NCBI GenBank assembly: GCA_038210445.1
Contig: JBBQWQ010000041.1
Span: forward strand, 1 to 64,000
Direction of reading: 5' to 3'
Length of the DNA: 64,000 nt
Origin: JABFRG01 sp038210445
GTDB lineage: Bacteria > Myxococcota_A > Polyangia > Polyangiales > Polyangiaceae
Below, one piece after another: positions 34,532 to 44,174 of the stretch. Below the pieces are notes generated by a model. The model ran no database searches. It was not told the origin of the DNA and saw only the letters and a program-made list of their open reading frames with translations. The number at the start of each line of letters is the position of its first letter. Positions within the stretch are counted from its first letter, which is position 1. The position numbers and the translations under genes were made by a program.

Positions 34532-36952
34532 ATGATGTCGCTCTCGAACGTGATCTCGTCTCTCTTCTCCGATCCTTCGTTCTCCTCCTCCGGCGCGGAG
34601 CTGGTGGCCGCCGATGGGCGGACGTTCGCCTTTCAGGGCGCCACGCTCACCGGCGAGGCCTGCGGCGGCATTGCCCGCCTCGTTCTCGAGCAACACTTCA
34701 AGAACCCGTACAAGGAGACGCTGGCGATCACGTATCGCATGCCGCTTCCTGCGGAGGGCGCGGTGAGTGCCTACTCGTTCGAGGTGGGCGATCGCCGCAT
34801 CCACGGTGAGATCGACACCAAGCAGAAGGCCCGCGACCGCTTCACCGCGGCGGTGGCCAAGGGGCACACGGCGGCGCTGCTGGAAGAGAGCCGGGGCAAC
34901 ATCTTCACGCAGGAGATCGGCAACGTGCCGCCGGAGACCGACCTCAAGGTGCGCATCGTGGTGGAGCAGCGCCTCGACTGGACGCCCGAGGGCGGCTGGG
35001 AGCTGCGCTTTCCCACGGTCATTGGCCCGCGCTACTTGAGTGCGCGCGACAGCGCCGAAGACGCCCGTGACGTGGGCATCCAGGTGGCGAGCGCCGAGCT
35101 GCCCTTCCGCATCGCCATCGAGATCAACGTGAAAGACGTCGTCTCGGAGGGCGGCCGCATCACTTCGCCCACCCACACCGTGGCCGTCTCCGGCGGGTCG
35201 GTGAAGCTCGGCGCGGCCGCCGGCGCGCGGCTCGATCGCGACATCGTCCTCCGGTGGCCGGTGGCGGCGCGCAGCGTGGGGGCCTCGTGCGCGGTGGCCC
35301 GCCCGGCGGCGAGCGAGCCCCACGCGGCGTACGCATACGCGCTGGTAACCGTGGTCCCTCCGGCTCCGGCCGCGCGCGCCCGCCCGGTGGCGCGCGACCT
35401 CATGGTGCTCCTCGACACCAGTGGATCCATGAGTGGCTCACCGCTCGGTCAGGCCAAGCGCGCGGTGTGCGCGCTCCTCGACACCCTGGGGCCGCAGGAT
35501 CGCTTCGAGGTCATCGAGTTCTCGAACGTGCCGCGGCGCTACAAGGAAGGCCCGCTGCTTTCTACCCCCGACGCGAAGCGCGAGGTAATTGCCTGGGTGC
35601 AAAAGCTCGAGGCCGGCGGCGCCACCGAGATGTACACCGCCATTCAAGATTCGCTCTCTGCCCTTCGGCAGAACGCCCAGCGTCAGGTGCTCTTGGTCAC
35701 CGACGGCTACATCGGCGGCGAGGCGCAGATCATCCAGCTGCTCCACGAACGGTTTCCAAAATCGTGCAGGTTGCACGTTCTTGGCGTGGGCTCGGCGGTC
35801 AATCGCTCGCTCTCCGGGCCTTTGGCCCGCGCGGGCCGTGGCGTCGAGGTGCTCATCGGCCTGGAAGAAGACGTGGAAAAGTGCACCGACACCCTGTGCC
35901 GGCGCATGAACGCGCCGATTCTCACCGACGTCACGGTGGAGGGGCCGGCGCTCCTCGAGCACGCGCCCGCCATGCTTCCCGACGTCTTTCAGGGCGCGCC
36001 GCTGCTGGTGGCCGCCAAGGTCTCGCCCGCCGGTGGCACGCTGCGCGTTCGCGGCACCACCGCCGACGGAGCGTGGGAGACCGAGGTGCAGGTGCCCGCC
36101 ACGGCCGCCGGGCAGGGAAGCCCGGCGGTGGTATCGCTCTTCGCCCGGGAGTGCGTGGCCGACCTCGAGACCCGCTGGGCCATCGGCGCCGATCTCGGCC
36201 GCATCGACAAGGACATCGAGCGCATCGGGCTGGTGTTCAAGATCGCCACCCGCCTCACCTCGTTCGTCGCGGTGGACGAGACGGTGGTGCACGACGGCGG
36301 CACCAGCCGCCACGACGTGGTGCCCCAGGAGCTGCCCTACGGGACGCTCATGGAGGGCTTCGGTCTCGGAGGCGGCGGCGCCGCGCAAGGGCTTGCCCAG
36401 ACTGTCTCTCGGAGCGAGGCCATGATGCCGCGGAGCGCGCCGGCCCCTGCTGCGTTCGCGCCTCCTCCTCCGCCTGCGGGGCCCGCAAAGCCGATGGGGG
36501 CGCCGCGGCCTGCGCTGGGCTCGGTGCTGCGCAGCCCCCAGCCCAAGGAGAAGAAGGAAGCCGCGCGTGAGGAGGCGCCCGACACCCTGCGACGTATCGA
36601 GCCCACCATGGACGAGAGCGACGCCGAGGACCGAACCATGGTCAAGGCCGAGCCCGACGCACCGGCGCTCGCCCGAGGTGCGGGCGCTGCGCCGCAACAG
36701 GCGTCCACGCAGGGAGCCGATGCGGGCGCCCCCAAAGAGGCGGGCGCCCCAAAAGAGGCGGGCGCGCCGAAAGAGGCGGGCGAGGCCGACAAGGCCGACA
36801 AGACCCACGTCGCCCCCTCGCTCGGGGTGGCCTGGGGGCCCGCGGTCGCCCCCCGGCCTGCGCCGAAGGCGAAGCGCTTGCGGCTCCTCCTCCTCGCCCT
36901 GGCCATCCTGGCCTTCCTCGTTGGCCTCGTGGTGTACCTCCTCCGCCGATGA
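34532..36952 (+). CDS. VIT / von Willebrand A domain protein with C-terminal membrane anchor
   Basis: An 806-residue protein. Residues about 20-150 are a VIT domain (FKNPYKETLAITYRMPLPA, then SYLFEV-like YSFEVGDRRIHGEI and EIGNVPPETDLKVRI). Residues about 285-450 are a vWA domain with a complete MIDAS motif (LLDTSGSMSGSP, then the Thr in GGATEMYTAI and LLVTDGYIGG). A Pro/Ala-rich region follows, including three exact GAPKEA repeats (36723-36782). A single membrane helix (LRLLLLALAILAFLVGLVVYLL) ends the protein. There is no N-terminal signal, so the bulk is probably cytoplasmic. A ribosome site GAAAGGA precedes the start. It overlaps the downstream sigma-factor gene by four bases. Confidence 0.9.
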   Translation: MMSLSNVISSLFSDPSFSSSGAELVAADGRTFAFQGATLTGEACGGIARLVLEQHFKNPYKETLAITYRMPLPAEGAVSAYSFEVGDRRIHGEIDTKQKARDRFTAAVAKGHTAALLEESRGNIFTQEIGNVPPETDLKVRIVVEQRLDWTPEGGWELRFPTVIGPRYLSARDSAEDARDVGIQVASAELPFRIAIEINVKDVVSEGGRITSPTHTVAVSGGSVKLGAAAGARLDRDIVLRWPVAARSVGASCAVARPAASEPHAAYAYALVTVVPPAPAARARPVARDLMVLLDTSGSMSGSPLGQAKRAVCALLDTLGPQDRFEVIEFSNVPRRYKEGPLLSTPDAKREVIAWVQKLEAGGATEMYTAIQDSLSALRQNAQRQVLLVTDGYIGGEAQIIQLLHERFPKSCRLHVLGVGSAVNRSLSGPLARAGRGVEVLIGLEEDVEKCTDTLCRRMNAPILTDVTVEGPALLEHAPAMLPDVFQGAPLLVAAKVSPAGGTLRVRGTTADGAWETEVQVPATAAGQGSPAVVSLFARECVADLETRWAIGADLGRIDKDIERIGLVFKIATRLTSFVAVDETVVHDGGTSRHDVVPQELPYGTLMEGFGLGGGGAAQGLAQTVSRSEAMMPRSAPAPAAFAPPPPPAGPAKPMGAPRPALGSVLRSPQPKEKKEAAREEAPDTLRRIEPTMDESDAEDRTMVKAEPDAPALARGAGAAPQQASTQGADAGAPKEAGAPKEAGAPKEAGEADKADKTHVAPSLGVAWGPAVAPRPAPKAKRLRLLLLALAILAFLVGLVVYLLRR

Positions 36953-37518
36953 ACGAAGACCTCGACTTCCTCGTCATCGCCATCGCCCAGGGAGACGTCA
37001 GCGCGTTCTCCCGGTGGCTGGCCAGCGCCGAAGCGCCCCTACGTGGCAGCCTCGTTCGCTTCGCCACGGTGGTCGATACGGAAGCCGTCCTGCAAGAGGC
37101 CATGCTCCGCATCTGGAGCGTGGCCTCTCGCTTCGAGCCCGACGGCAGGCCCCATGGTCTCTTCCGACTCGCGCTGCGCATTGCCCGCAACCTCGCCATC
37201 AGCGAGCTGCGGCGCACGCGCGCAACGCCGGTGCCCAGCGAGATGCTGGCCGAGGAGCCGGAGGCCGCCGCCTGGGCGCCGCCCGACCCGATGCTCCAGA
37301 AAGTGCTCCGTAAGTGCCACGAGGCGCTCCCCGACAAGCCCAAAGAGGCGCTCGGGGCGCGCCTCGCCTCGCAAGGTGGCGAGCCCGACGAGGTGCTCGC
37401 GCACCGCCTGCAAATGCGCCTCAACACGTTTCTCCAGAACATCACCCGGGCCCGCCGCCTGCTCGCCGGGTGCCTCTCCAAGCACGGCGTTCAGGTCGAC
37501 CCGGAGCTCTCGTCATGA
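36949..37518 (+). CDS. ECF-type RNA polymerase sigma factor, divergent
   Basis: A 189-residue protein with a recognisable sigma region 2 (TEAVLQEAMLRIWSVASRF, then GLFRLALRIARNLAISELRR). Region 4 is less clear: residues about 120-180 are helical with a HRLQMRLNTFLQNITRARRLL segment, but the usual helix-turn-helix pattern is poor. It overlaps the VIT/vWA gene and the next small gene by four bases each. No standard zinc or membrane anti-sigma factor is adjacent. The membrane-anchored VIT/vWA protein is the only partner candidate. Confidence 0.75.
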   Translation: MNEDLDFLVIAIAQGDVSAFSRWLASAEAPLRGSLVRFATVVDTEAVLQEAMLRIWSVASRFEPDGRPHGLFRLALRIARNLAISELRRTRATPVPSEMLAEEPEAAAWAPPDPMLQKVLRKCHEALPDKPKEALGARLASQGGEPDEVLAHRLQMRLNTFLQNITRARRLLAGCLSKHGVQVDPELSS

Positions 37519-37760
37519 CCCAGCCGCCCATTCCCCCGCGAACGCCCGACCCGGAAGACCCGCTGGTGGAGCAGGTCGCCTCGGCCTATCGGCCCATGCA
37601 TCCTGCACGTATCGCGGCACATCCAGTGTGGCACGACCTCTCAGCGCAGGGCCGGGTTCGCGCCTTCGAGCTGGCCACGGCGCTGCGCAAGGTGGAGGCA
37701 GCGCTGGACCCGGAAGGCCTCTCGAGCACCGCCCGCTCCGTGCTCTCGCGCTTGCGCTGA
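37515..37760 (+). CDS. Small hypothetical protein in the sigma-factor operon
   Basis: An 81-residue soluble protein: a Pro-rich start, then two predicted helices (VRAFELATALRKVEAALDP and STARSVLSRL). There are no Cys and no membrane segment. The ATG overlaps the sigma-factor stop by four bases, which together with good codon use supports it as a real gene. It could bind the sigma factor, but nothing in the sequence proves that. Confidence 0.6.
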   Translation: MTQPPIPPRTPDPEDPLVEQVASAYRPMHPARIAAHPVWHDLSAQGRVRAFELATALRKVEAALDPEGLSSTARSVLSRLR

Positions 37761-37807
37761 GTCGCCACCATGGGACCGCGGCCGGTTCCGCGATATACTG
37801 CCGCGCG

Positions 37808-39721
37808 ATGACAACGACCTCGAACTCCTCGGGCGCGATTCGCCTGGGGGCAGATTTTGCGCGGAACCTTTCGCGGGCTTTGCCCCGCCTGCTCGCGAGC
37901 GGGGCGCTGCCCGACGACTGGGACCCGCGGGCGACGACCTACGATCTCCAGCGTTTCGATTCCGACGAAGCGTTCGCGCCGCGGTTCGAGCGCGCGGTCG
38001 CGGAGATGGTGCGCGACGAGGTGATGGCCCCGCCGCAACTTCGCGAGCGGCTCGTCGCCGTGGGCCTGCCCTTCGACTATGCGCGCCTCGGCCAGCCACT
38101 CTCGACGGTCCTCGAGCTCTTTCTCCAAGCGCGCGCCAACGCCGAGCGCTGCTTCTCGTTCGCGTCGGTCACCAAGCCTTGGCTCGCCATCGTCGAATCG
38201 CCCAAGCGCACGCTGCCGGTACGTGTTTTCGCCGAGGGCTCGCTCCCCATCTCGGCAGCCAAAGCGGCGGAGCTCCGCGCCCAGGGCTGCGAGCTGCACG
38301 AGAACTGGGCAGAGCCGTTGCCGGCGGCCCGGGCCGATGTGCTCACGGTGTTGGTGACGCGTGCCTCGTTCGAGGGCGATCTGCAAGCGGTCGCGGCCGA
38401 CGCGGTGTGCTTCGCGCTCCCCGTGGCCGATCCCCATCGCGGCGGCATCTTGCTCATTCGCGACGTCGCCCGCGTCGACCCGAAAGGCATTCAGCTGATC
38501 CGCAAGCGCACCGTGGCCGCCATGCTCGCAGCCGACGCGCGCGCGGAGCTGGAGCGCATCGCCGGGCAGGCTCCCCAAGCGCTCCCCGAAGCGACCGCGG
38601 CAGCGTGCGACGCCAAGCTGCGAGCGGTGTTTCCGGAGATTCAGGAGTCGCTCTATTTTTGCACTGGGCTCGCGGCCGAGGCCGCGGTGTTCGCGGCCGC
38701 CGCCGACGTGCTGGGCCCGGACCCCATCGCGCTTTTCTACGCGCAGAACGGCTACGGCGGCACCGGGCAGCTCATCAGCGATTTGCTCGCGCGGCCGGGC
38801 ACCATCGTTCCCCGGCCACTCGCCGTGTTCGGTCAAGACCTCACGCTGGTCGATCGCGTGCTGGCGGGCCTCGCGCAGCTGGCGGGCGCCCCGGCCTGCG
38901 TCTTCCTCGAAACCCCCACCAACCCCGAGCTCCAGGCGCACGACTTCGACGCCCTCATGCAAGGGCTCCGCGCGTACGCCCAGCGCTGGCAGCGTAAGGT
39001 GCCGGTGATCGTCGACACCACGCTCGCGCCCCTGTTCCCGATCTTCGCCAAGGCGTTCGCCCGGGACTGGCCGTTCGTCCTCGTGAAGAGCGGCTCCAAG
39101 TACTTCACCAAGGGCAAGGCCACGCTGGGGGTGGTCGCGTGCGCCAACGAACCTTTGGGCCTGGCTATCCTTGCGCGGGCCCGTGCGCTGGGCGTTGATG
39201 CCGACTCGTTCGCGCGGCCCCACCAGCTCGCCGAGCTCAGCGCAGGCCTCGACGATCTCGCGCCGCGCATGAAATCTATCAGCGACAACACCATGCGCCT
39301 CGCCGCTGGTCTTCGCCGCGCGCTGGGGGCGCGTGGGCACGACATCACGCTCTACGCCATCTCCGAGCCGCAGGTGGCCGATGGTCTGGCCACCGGCATG
39401 CTGTCGTTCTACCTGCCGCCAGCGCCCACCCAACATGCCGATCTCGTCGACGAGTTCGTGGAGTACCTCCTTCGGCACGCACCGGCGCTGGTGAAGAACC
39501 GGGTGAGCTACGGCCAGTCCACCGGCGACGCTGCGCCCGACTACTTCTACGTCATCAACCCCGAGGAATCGACGCAAGGCGCGCTCTCGGCAGAAGTGAA
39601 GAACGCGCAGAAGAAGGACAACGTGCAAATTTGCCGCGTGTCGGTGCCCGAGCACGCCGACGTGGAGGGCCTGCTCGCCGCCATGGAAGGCTTCTTCGTG
39701 GAGAAATACGGCGCGCGCTGA
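37808..39721 (+). CDS. Cys/Met-metabolism-type PLP enzyme with a long N-terminal extension
   Basis: A 637-residue protein. Residues about 270-630 resemble fold-type I PLP enzymes of the cystathionine gamma-synthase family: LFYAQNGYGGTGQLISDLL, FLETPTNPELQAHD, VDTTLAPLFPIF and the probable PLP lysine in VKSGSKYFTKG, then ISDNTMRLAAGLRRAL. The lysine neighbourhood (SGSKYF rather than SATKY) is divergent. The first 260 residues have no counterpart in ordinary family members, which are about 380-400 residues long. Substrate unknown; a C-S lyase or amino-acid modifying role is only a guess. The gene stands alone on this strand. Confidence 0.7.
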   Translation: MTTTSNSSGAIRLGADFARNLSRALPRLLASGALPDDWDPRATTYDLQRFDSDEAFAPRFERAVAEMVRDEVMAPPQLRERLVAVGLPFDYARLGQPLSTVLELFLQARANAERCFSFASVTKPWLAIVESPKRTLPVRVFAEGSLPISAAKAAELRAQGCELHENWAEPLPAARADVLTVLVTRASFEGDLQAVAADAVCFALPVADPHRGGILLIRDVARVDPKGIQLIRKRTVAAMLAADARAELERIAGQAPQALPEATAAACDAKLRAVFPEIQESLYFCTGLAAEAAVFAAAADVLGPDPIALFYAQNGYGGTGQLISDLLARPGTIVPRPLAVFGQDLTLVDRVLAGLAQLAGAPACVFLETPTNPELQAHDFDALMQGLRAYAQRWQRKVPVIVDTTLAPLFPIFAKAFARDWPFVLVKSGSKYFTKGKATLGVVACANEPLGLAILARARALGVDADSFARPHQLAELSAGLDDLAPRMKSISDNTMRLAAGLRRALGARGHDITLYAISEPQVADGLATGMLSFYLPPAPTQHADLVDEFVEYLLRHAPALVKNRVSYGQSTGDAAPDYFYVINPEESTQGALSAEVKNAQKKDNVQICRVSVPEHADVEGLLAAMEGFFVEKYGAR

Positions 39722-39730
39722 CGCTCCGGC

Positions 39731-41302
39731 TCAGAAGCAGTCGTGGCCGCCGGGGCAGTCGTTGGTGGAGGGTACGTCGGCGAACGAGGTCGACGCCTCG
39801 AACTCGCCGGAGAGGGAGCCCGTGAACTCGAGGCTCGCCGAGAGCATGAAGCCTTCCTTGCTCCAGTATTTGTTGTCGCGCACGGCGGCCGGCAGGCGCA
39901 CCCGCATCACCACCGTCTTGCCATCCGGGAGAATGCCCACGTCGCGCACGCCGGTGCCGAAATTTCCCGCCAGCGGCGCGGTGGTCTTGGCCTCCAGATC
40001 GATGAGGAACGGCGTGCCGCCCAGGCCGTCCTTGCGCTTCTCGAGGGTGAGGACGTGCTTGCCATCGGCAAGCTGCACGAAGCGATCGAGTCCGGCCTGG
40101 GGGCCAGAGAATGGCGCGAAGGCCTTGGTCTCGAGATCGAAGTAGCCGAACGGCGACTTCTCTTGGAACACCTCGGCGCTGGCGCCCACTTCGCCGGAGA
40201 AGCCGTTGGCGCTCAAGGTGGCGTTGCCGTAGGCGCTGGCGCGCGCGCGGGTCTTCACCTTGATAGAGGCATCGACCAAGAGCCCCCGGCCGTCGCGGGT
40301 CATGGCGAAGCGGGGCAGGGCGTTGCCGATACCGTGGAGCGAGAACGTGAGCTTCGCCGGGTCGATGACCATGATGTGGTACTGCGGTTCGCCGCTAGGG
40401 ATCTGGCTCTTGTCGTCGAACATGGCGGCGTCGATGCGCTTCACGTCGACGTAGGCCACCAGGCGCTTGCCATCGGGGCTCATGGAGACCGGACCGAAGC
40501 CGGGCAGGTTCTTGACGAACGAAGCGCTGCCGGCGGCGAGATCGACGACGCTCACCGGGTCGGGATTGCTCCAGGTCTCGCCCGGGTTGGGGGCGCGGTC
40601 GGGTTCGCAGAACGTGGGCGAAACGAAGGCGCGGCGCTCGTCGGGCGTGACCACCACCGGCGCTTCGCAGTTCGGAATGTCGAGCGACGTGACCGCTGCG
40701 GTGTCGAGGTTCACGAGCGACACCGGCGTGTGCGGCTTGATGGTGGGATCGCCGCGCCAGGTGGTGTGACCGACCACGATGGCCTCGGCCCGGGTCTTGA
40801 GAAACGCCAGCGATACCGGCTGCGCGCCCAGCTCGGCCACGCCGCGCACCTCGCCGGTCTTGGGCGAGACGATGAGCGCCCGGTGCGAGTCACCCACCAC
40901 CAGCGAGGAGTCGGTCTCGGTGACGCGGAGGAGCGAGATGGCGGTGTCCACCAGCTGCTGCTGCCACAGCTCCTTGCGGGTCGCGAGATCGAGGCCCACG
41001 AGCACGCCATCGGCGCGTACCGCGAAGGCGGTGTCGGAGGTGCGGGCGAAGGCCACGCGGCGGAGCTGCTTGGGGAGCTCGCTGTACTTCTTGGTGGCGA
41101 TGTCGAGCACCACGGTCACGTCGTTGCGCTGGAGCACCGCGTACTTGCCGCTGGGCGCCAGGGTCATGGCGCCGGTCTGTAGGTCTTCGCCGTCGACCAC
41201 CTGCGTGCGATCGTTGGCGTTGGCACCCCCCTGTTCGACCGGCGAATCCGCGCAAGCGACAACACCACACACGAGCACCGTGAAGAGGCCCAAAGCGCGC
41301 AT
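39731..41302 (-). CDS. Lipoprotein with beta-propeller-like repeats
   Basis: A 523-residue lipoprotein. The start at 41302 has a TTGGAG ribosome site and gives a clean signal (MRALGLFTVLVCGVVAC, lipobox VVAC). The body consists of recurring strand patterns such as LAPSGKYAVLQRNDVTVVLD, VVGDSHRALIVSP and MSPDGKRLVAYVD, consistent with a seven- or eight-bladed propeller. Two Cys occur at the C-terminus (NDCPGGHDCF). The frame continues open upstream of 41302 but without signal-like sequence. Function unknown. Confidence 0.72.
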   Translation of the reverse strand: MRALGLFTVLVCGVVACADSPVEQGGANANDRTQVVDGEDLQTGAMTLAPSGKYAVLQRNDVTVVLDIATKKYSELPKQLRRVAFARTSDTAFAVRADGVLVGLDLATRKELWQQQLVDTAISLLRVTETDSSLVVGDSHRALIVSPKTGEVRGVAELGAQPVSLAFLKTRAEAIVVGHTTWRGDPTIKPHTPVSLVNLDTAAVTSLDIPNCEAPVVVTPDERRAFVSPTFCEPDRAPNPGETWSNPDPVSVVDLAAGSASFVKNLPGFGPVSMSPDGKRLVAYVDVKRIDAAMFDDKSQIPSGEPQYHIMVIDPAKLTFSLHGIGNALPRFAMTRDGRGLLVDASIKVKTRARASAYGNATLSANGFSGEVGASAEVFQEKSPFGYFDLETKAFAPFSGPQAGLDRFVQLADGKHVLTLEKRKDGLGGTPFLIDLEAKTTAPLAGNFGTGVRDVGILPDGKTVVMRVRLPAAVRDNKYWSKEGFMLSASLEFTGSLSGEFEASTSFADVPSTNDCPGGHDCF

Positions 41303-41444
41303 ATTTTTGACTCCAAGCGAAAGAGCAAAGGCGCGGCACGCGTCGGCGATGCGCGGCCTTTGCAAGGTATTCTGGGCAGACGGACCAGCCGTTCGCTTTA
41401 TTCTGCCCACCGCATATTTCGCTACGGGTGGAAGACTCGGAGTG

Positions 41445-42539
41445 TCACTGCCCGAACGCGGCTTCGATCTGCTTGGCCACGTCGGAGGTGGCGCGGGCGC
41501 CCAGCACCGAGAGCAGGGAGCGCCGCTCGCGCTCGCTGAAGCAGCCGCCCTGGGTGGCGATGAACTGACGCGCTGCCAAGGCGCCCGCGGCCCGTGCGTA
41601 CGTGGCTTCGTCGCCGGCAGTGCCGATCGGCAGCGGCTTCGGATCGGCGGTGCGGGCAAGTTCTTCCTGGGCCCGGGCGAGGGCGCGCTCCCCTAGCAGA
41701 TCCATCACGGTCTGCAGGTGCACCCAGGCGCGGTGGTCGAAGAGCGCCTTGGTGGCGCGCCCCAGCGCAGCGTCGACCCCCGGCGCCTCTTCGCGGTTCA
41801 AGGCCCGCTGAATGAGCGTTCGACCCGGGCGCGACCGAAGCAGCGCAAGGTTTTGCTCATTGAACGCGAAGCTGGGCGCGTGCCGCTCGCAGGTTGCAAA
41901 GTCGGTGAGCGGAGTCCGCGAGAGGAACTTGGCGATGGCCGCGGCATAGGTGTGCTCTGCACCGACTACCGGAAGTGACATGAGCGGGTGCGGGGTCTTG
42001 ATGACGTTCACCCGGCGGAACTCCGGCCAGGCGGTGAGGCGCGCCGGGGGCGCAGTGCCCAGGAACTTTGCGCTGCCGGTCCACCACTTCACCTCGGTGT
42101 CGGTGCGGGTGATTTCGAACATGCGCCCGAACAGCGTGTGGCGGGAGAGCGCCTCCTTGGGCGACCGTGGGGGCGGGATGCGGTCGAGGGTCTTCTCGGC
42201 GATCTCCACCAGCCGTGCTGGCGCGCTCTTGCGAAAGAGACCCACCAAGGCTGGGTGCGTCGCCTGCACCAGATCGTGGAGCACCGCCGCCAGGGCCCAC
42301 TCTTCGGCGCTGAAGTTCTCGAAGCGATCGACGCCGGCGAGCTCGCGCCCGCGGCGACACCGAGCCAGCTGCACGTGCGAGAATCGCTCCGGGTCCACCG
42401 GTGGGCGATCGCTCTCGATGGAGAGCGCCATGCGCCCACCGATAGGGCGTTCGGGGTTCATCTCTCCGCCGAGCACGAGGGGCGCGAGGAAGCTCTGGAA
42501 GAGCCGCTCGGCCGTGGCGCCGATGTCCGCCTTGGCCAT
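41445..42539 (-). CDS. Hypothetical protein
   Basis: A 364-residue soluble, largely helical protein without signal peptide or membrane segment. Features that can be seen are a His/Asp pair in AAVLHDLVQATHPALVGL, a WWTGSAKFLG motif, and a C-terminal helical region from about residue 240. No family is recognised. It starts two bases after the stop of the upstream minus-strand gene, so the two are almost certainly co-translated and may act together. The 142 bases after its stop contain an inverted repeat (TGGGCAGA near 41374 and TCTGCCCA near 41400) but no clear gene. Confidence 0.65.
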   Translation of the reverse strand: MAKADIGATAERLFQSFLAPLVLGGEMNPERPIGGRMALSIESDRPPVDPERFSHVQLARCRRGRELAGVDRFENFSAEEWALAAVLHDLVQATHPALVGLFRKSAPARLVEIAEKTLDRIPPPRSPKEALSRHTLFGRMFEITRTDTEVKWWTGSAKFLGTAPPARLTAWPEFRRVNVIKTPHPLMSLPVVGAEHTYAAAIAKFLSRTPLTDFATCERHAPSFAFNEQNLALLRSRPGRTLIQRALNREEAPGVDAALGRATKALFDHRAWVHLQTVMDLLGERALARAQEELARTADPKPLPIGTAGDEATYARAAGALAARQFIATQGGCFSERERRSLLSVLGARATSDVAKQIEAAFGQ

Positions 42540-42541
42540 CG

Positions 42542-44083
42542 CTATCGGACCGCCGGATCAGCGGGTGGCATGCCGGGAGGAAGCTGCCGAATCGTATTGG
42601 GCGCCTCTTCCGGCGGCGGCTCGGCGCCGCCCATGGGGAAGAGGCCGAGCGGCGCCACCAGCAGGTCCACCGGGGCGTCCTCCAGCGCACGCTCGATGGC
42701 CTCGGCCATGATCGGCTCCCAGGGCTTGGCTTCGAGCAGCGCGTTCTCGAGCGGGACGAAGGCGCTCTCTTCGATGGAAAGAGCGCGCGCCTCGCGCGTG
42801 ATGAACACCGCCATGGAACTGGGGGCCCCCAGCGCCCGGTGAAGCACCTCGGGCGACACTGCGGGCGTGACCTCGTAGCCCGCAGGAATGAAGAGCTGCG
42901 TGTGGAACTCCACGAAGAAGATGCCCAGGGGAATGGCCTCGATGCCCTGCGGACAGCGGAGGAATGCGCCGTGGGCGGTGACCGCGATGCGGGTATTGGC
43001 GATGGTGCGCTGGGGTAGCGCGTAGGCGATCTTGCGGAGCAGCGGAATCTCGGCCGGCGAGACCCACGACGCGGTGACGTTCTTCCACGCCGAGGACGAC
43101 GGCACCACGCGCAGCGGCACGCGCACCGGCGGCGCCTGGCTGGTACCGGTGGCGATGCTCTCGGTCGGGCCTACCTCGCGCATCTCCACCCGGGCGAAGG
43201 CTCGGATATCACCCAGCTGGGGCAGCTTCTCCACCGTCCAGGGCTCGTCGCCGCGACCCCGCAGGAACACCATGCCCAGGGGATCGAAGATGGGGCACGC
43301 GCGGAGCGCGACCGGATGCCGATAGCCCACTTCGACGCCGATGCCGGGGCCCGCCGGAAGGAACGTGGTGAGGCCCGGCGTGCCTTGCAAGAGCGGGCGC
43401 ATGCGGGCCGGAAGGTCGGGCACTTTGAACACGTAGCGGCGGGTGGGGCCCTCGTCGAACGCGCTCGCAGGCGGCCACTCGGCAACGCCCACTTCGGCGT
43501 CCACCCGTGAGCGAACGAAGTAGTGAATGAGCGCGGGCCCCAAACCTTGCTCGGCCACCACGTAGCGCAGGCCGGACTCCTCGGTCGTCGAGGGGTCCAC
43601 GTGCGGCATGAGCCGGAGCAGCAGCGAGCGGATCTCGATCTCCTTCTCGACCTCGTACACCTGGGTGAACTTGTCGTGATAGAGCGCCAGGGCCGCATCG
43701 GTGGTGAGCAGCTGCCCGGCGTCGTAACCGAACGGGGCGGCGGCGTCACGGTACTGCACGAAGTGGCGGCTGGTGCCGGTGAACGTGAACCCGCCCACCA
43801 GGCGTCCGGTCTCGGAGATGCGATCCATGCGATCGCTCGACTCGGCGGCGAACTCGAGGGTGATCTCCCGGGTGCCGAGCTTGGAGCGCACCAGGCGAAT
43901 CTCGAGGCTGGGCAAGAGGTCTTCGAGGGAGCGCTCGCGGGTGTACACCGCCAGCCAAGCCACCAGACGATCGATCGAGGGCAGCAGCACCAGCCCCTTC
44001 GCACCGAGGGCCACTCCCTTGCCGTCGAGGCCGAGACCCGGCGTCCGCAGGCGGGTTTGGTGCAGCGCAATTCTCTCGAGCAT
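42542..44083 (-). CDS. Hypothetical protein
   Basis: A 513-residue soluble protein from the ATG at 44083. The frame is open further upstream, but that part lies in the divergent promoter region and the start of the OmpA gene. The sequence has no signal peptide. It seems to contain two modules: residues about 1-270 and about 290-513, the latter beta-rich (AEIPLLRKIAYALPQRTIAN, IPLGIFFVEFHTQLFIPAGY) and ending in a Pro-rich tail. I cannot assign a family. It forms a two-gene unit with the next gene on this strand. Confidence 0.62.
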   Translation of the reverse strand: MLERIALHQTRLRTPGLGLDGKGVALGAKGLVLLPSIDRLVAWLAVYTRERSLEDLLPSLEIRLVRSKLGTREITLEFAAESSDRMDRISETGRLVGGFTFTGTSRHFVQYRDAAAPFGYDAGQLLTTDAALALYHDKFTQVYEVEKEIEIRSLLLRLMPHVDPSTTEESGLRYVVAEQGLGPALIHYFVRSRVDAEVGVAEWPPASAFDEGPTRRYVFKVPDLPARMRPLLQGTPGLTTFLPAGPGIGVEVGYRHPVALRACPIFDPLGMVFLRGRGDEPWTVEKLPQLGDIRAFARVEMREVGPTESIATGTSQAPPVRVPLRVVPSSSAWKNVTASWVSPAEIPLLRKIAYALPQRTIANTRIAVTAHGAFLRCPQGIEAIPLGIFFVEFHTQLFIPAGYEVTPAVSPEVLHRALGAPSSMAVFITREARALSIEESAFVPLENALLEAKPWEPIMAEAIERALEDAPVDLLVAPLGLFPMGGAEPPPEEAPNTIRQLPPGMPPADPAVR

Positions 44084-44174
44084 TGCAGCGATGTTAGCTG
44101 AGCCACGGCACAAAAGGAGTCTCCCTTTTTGCCTCCCCGAAGCCTTCGCGTTTCGTGCTACGGAGGGTGCCATC

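Noticed and set aside
36723..36782. Tandem 18-base repeat as a separate repeat element
   Set aside because: It is three in-frame GAPKEA units in the linker of the VIT/vWA protein and needs no other explanation.
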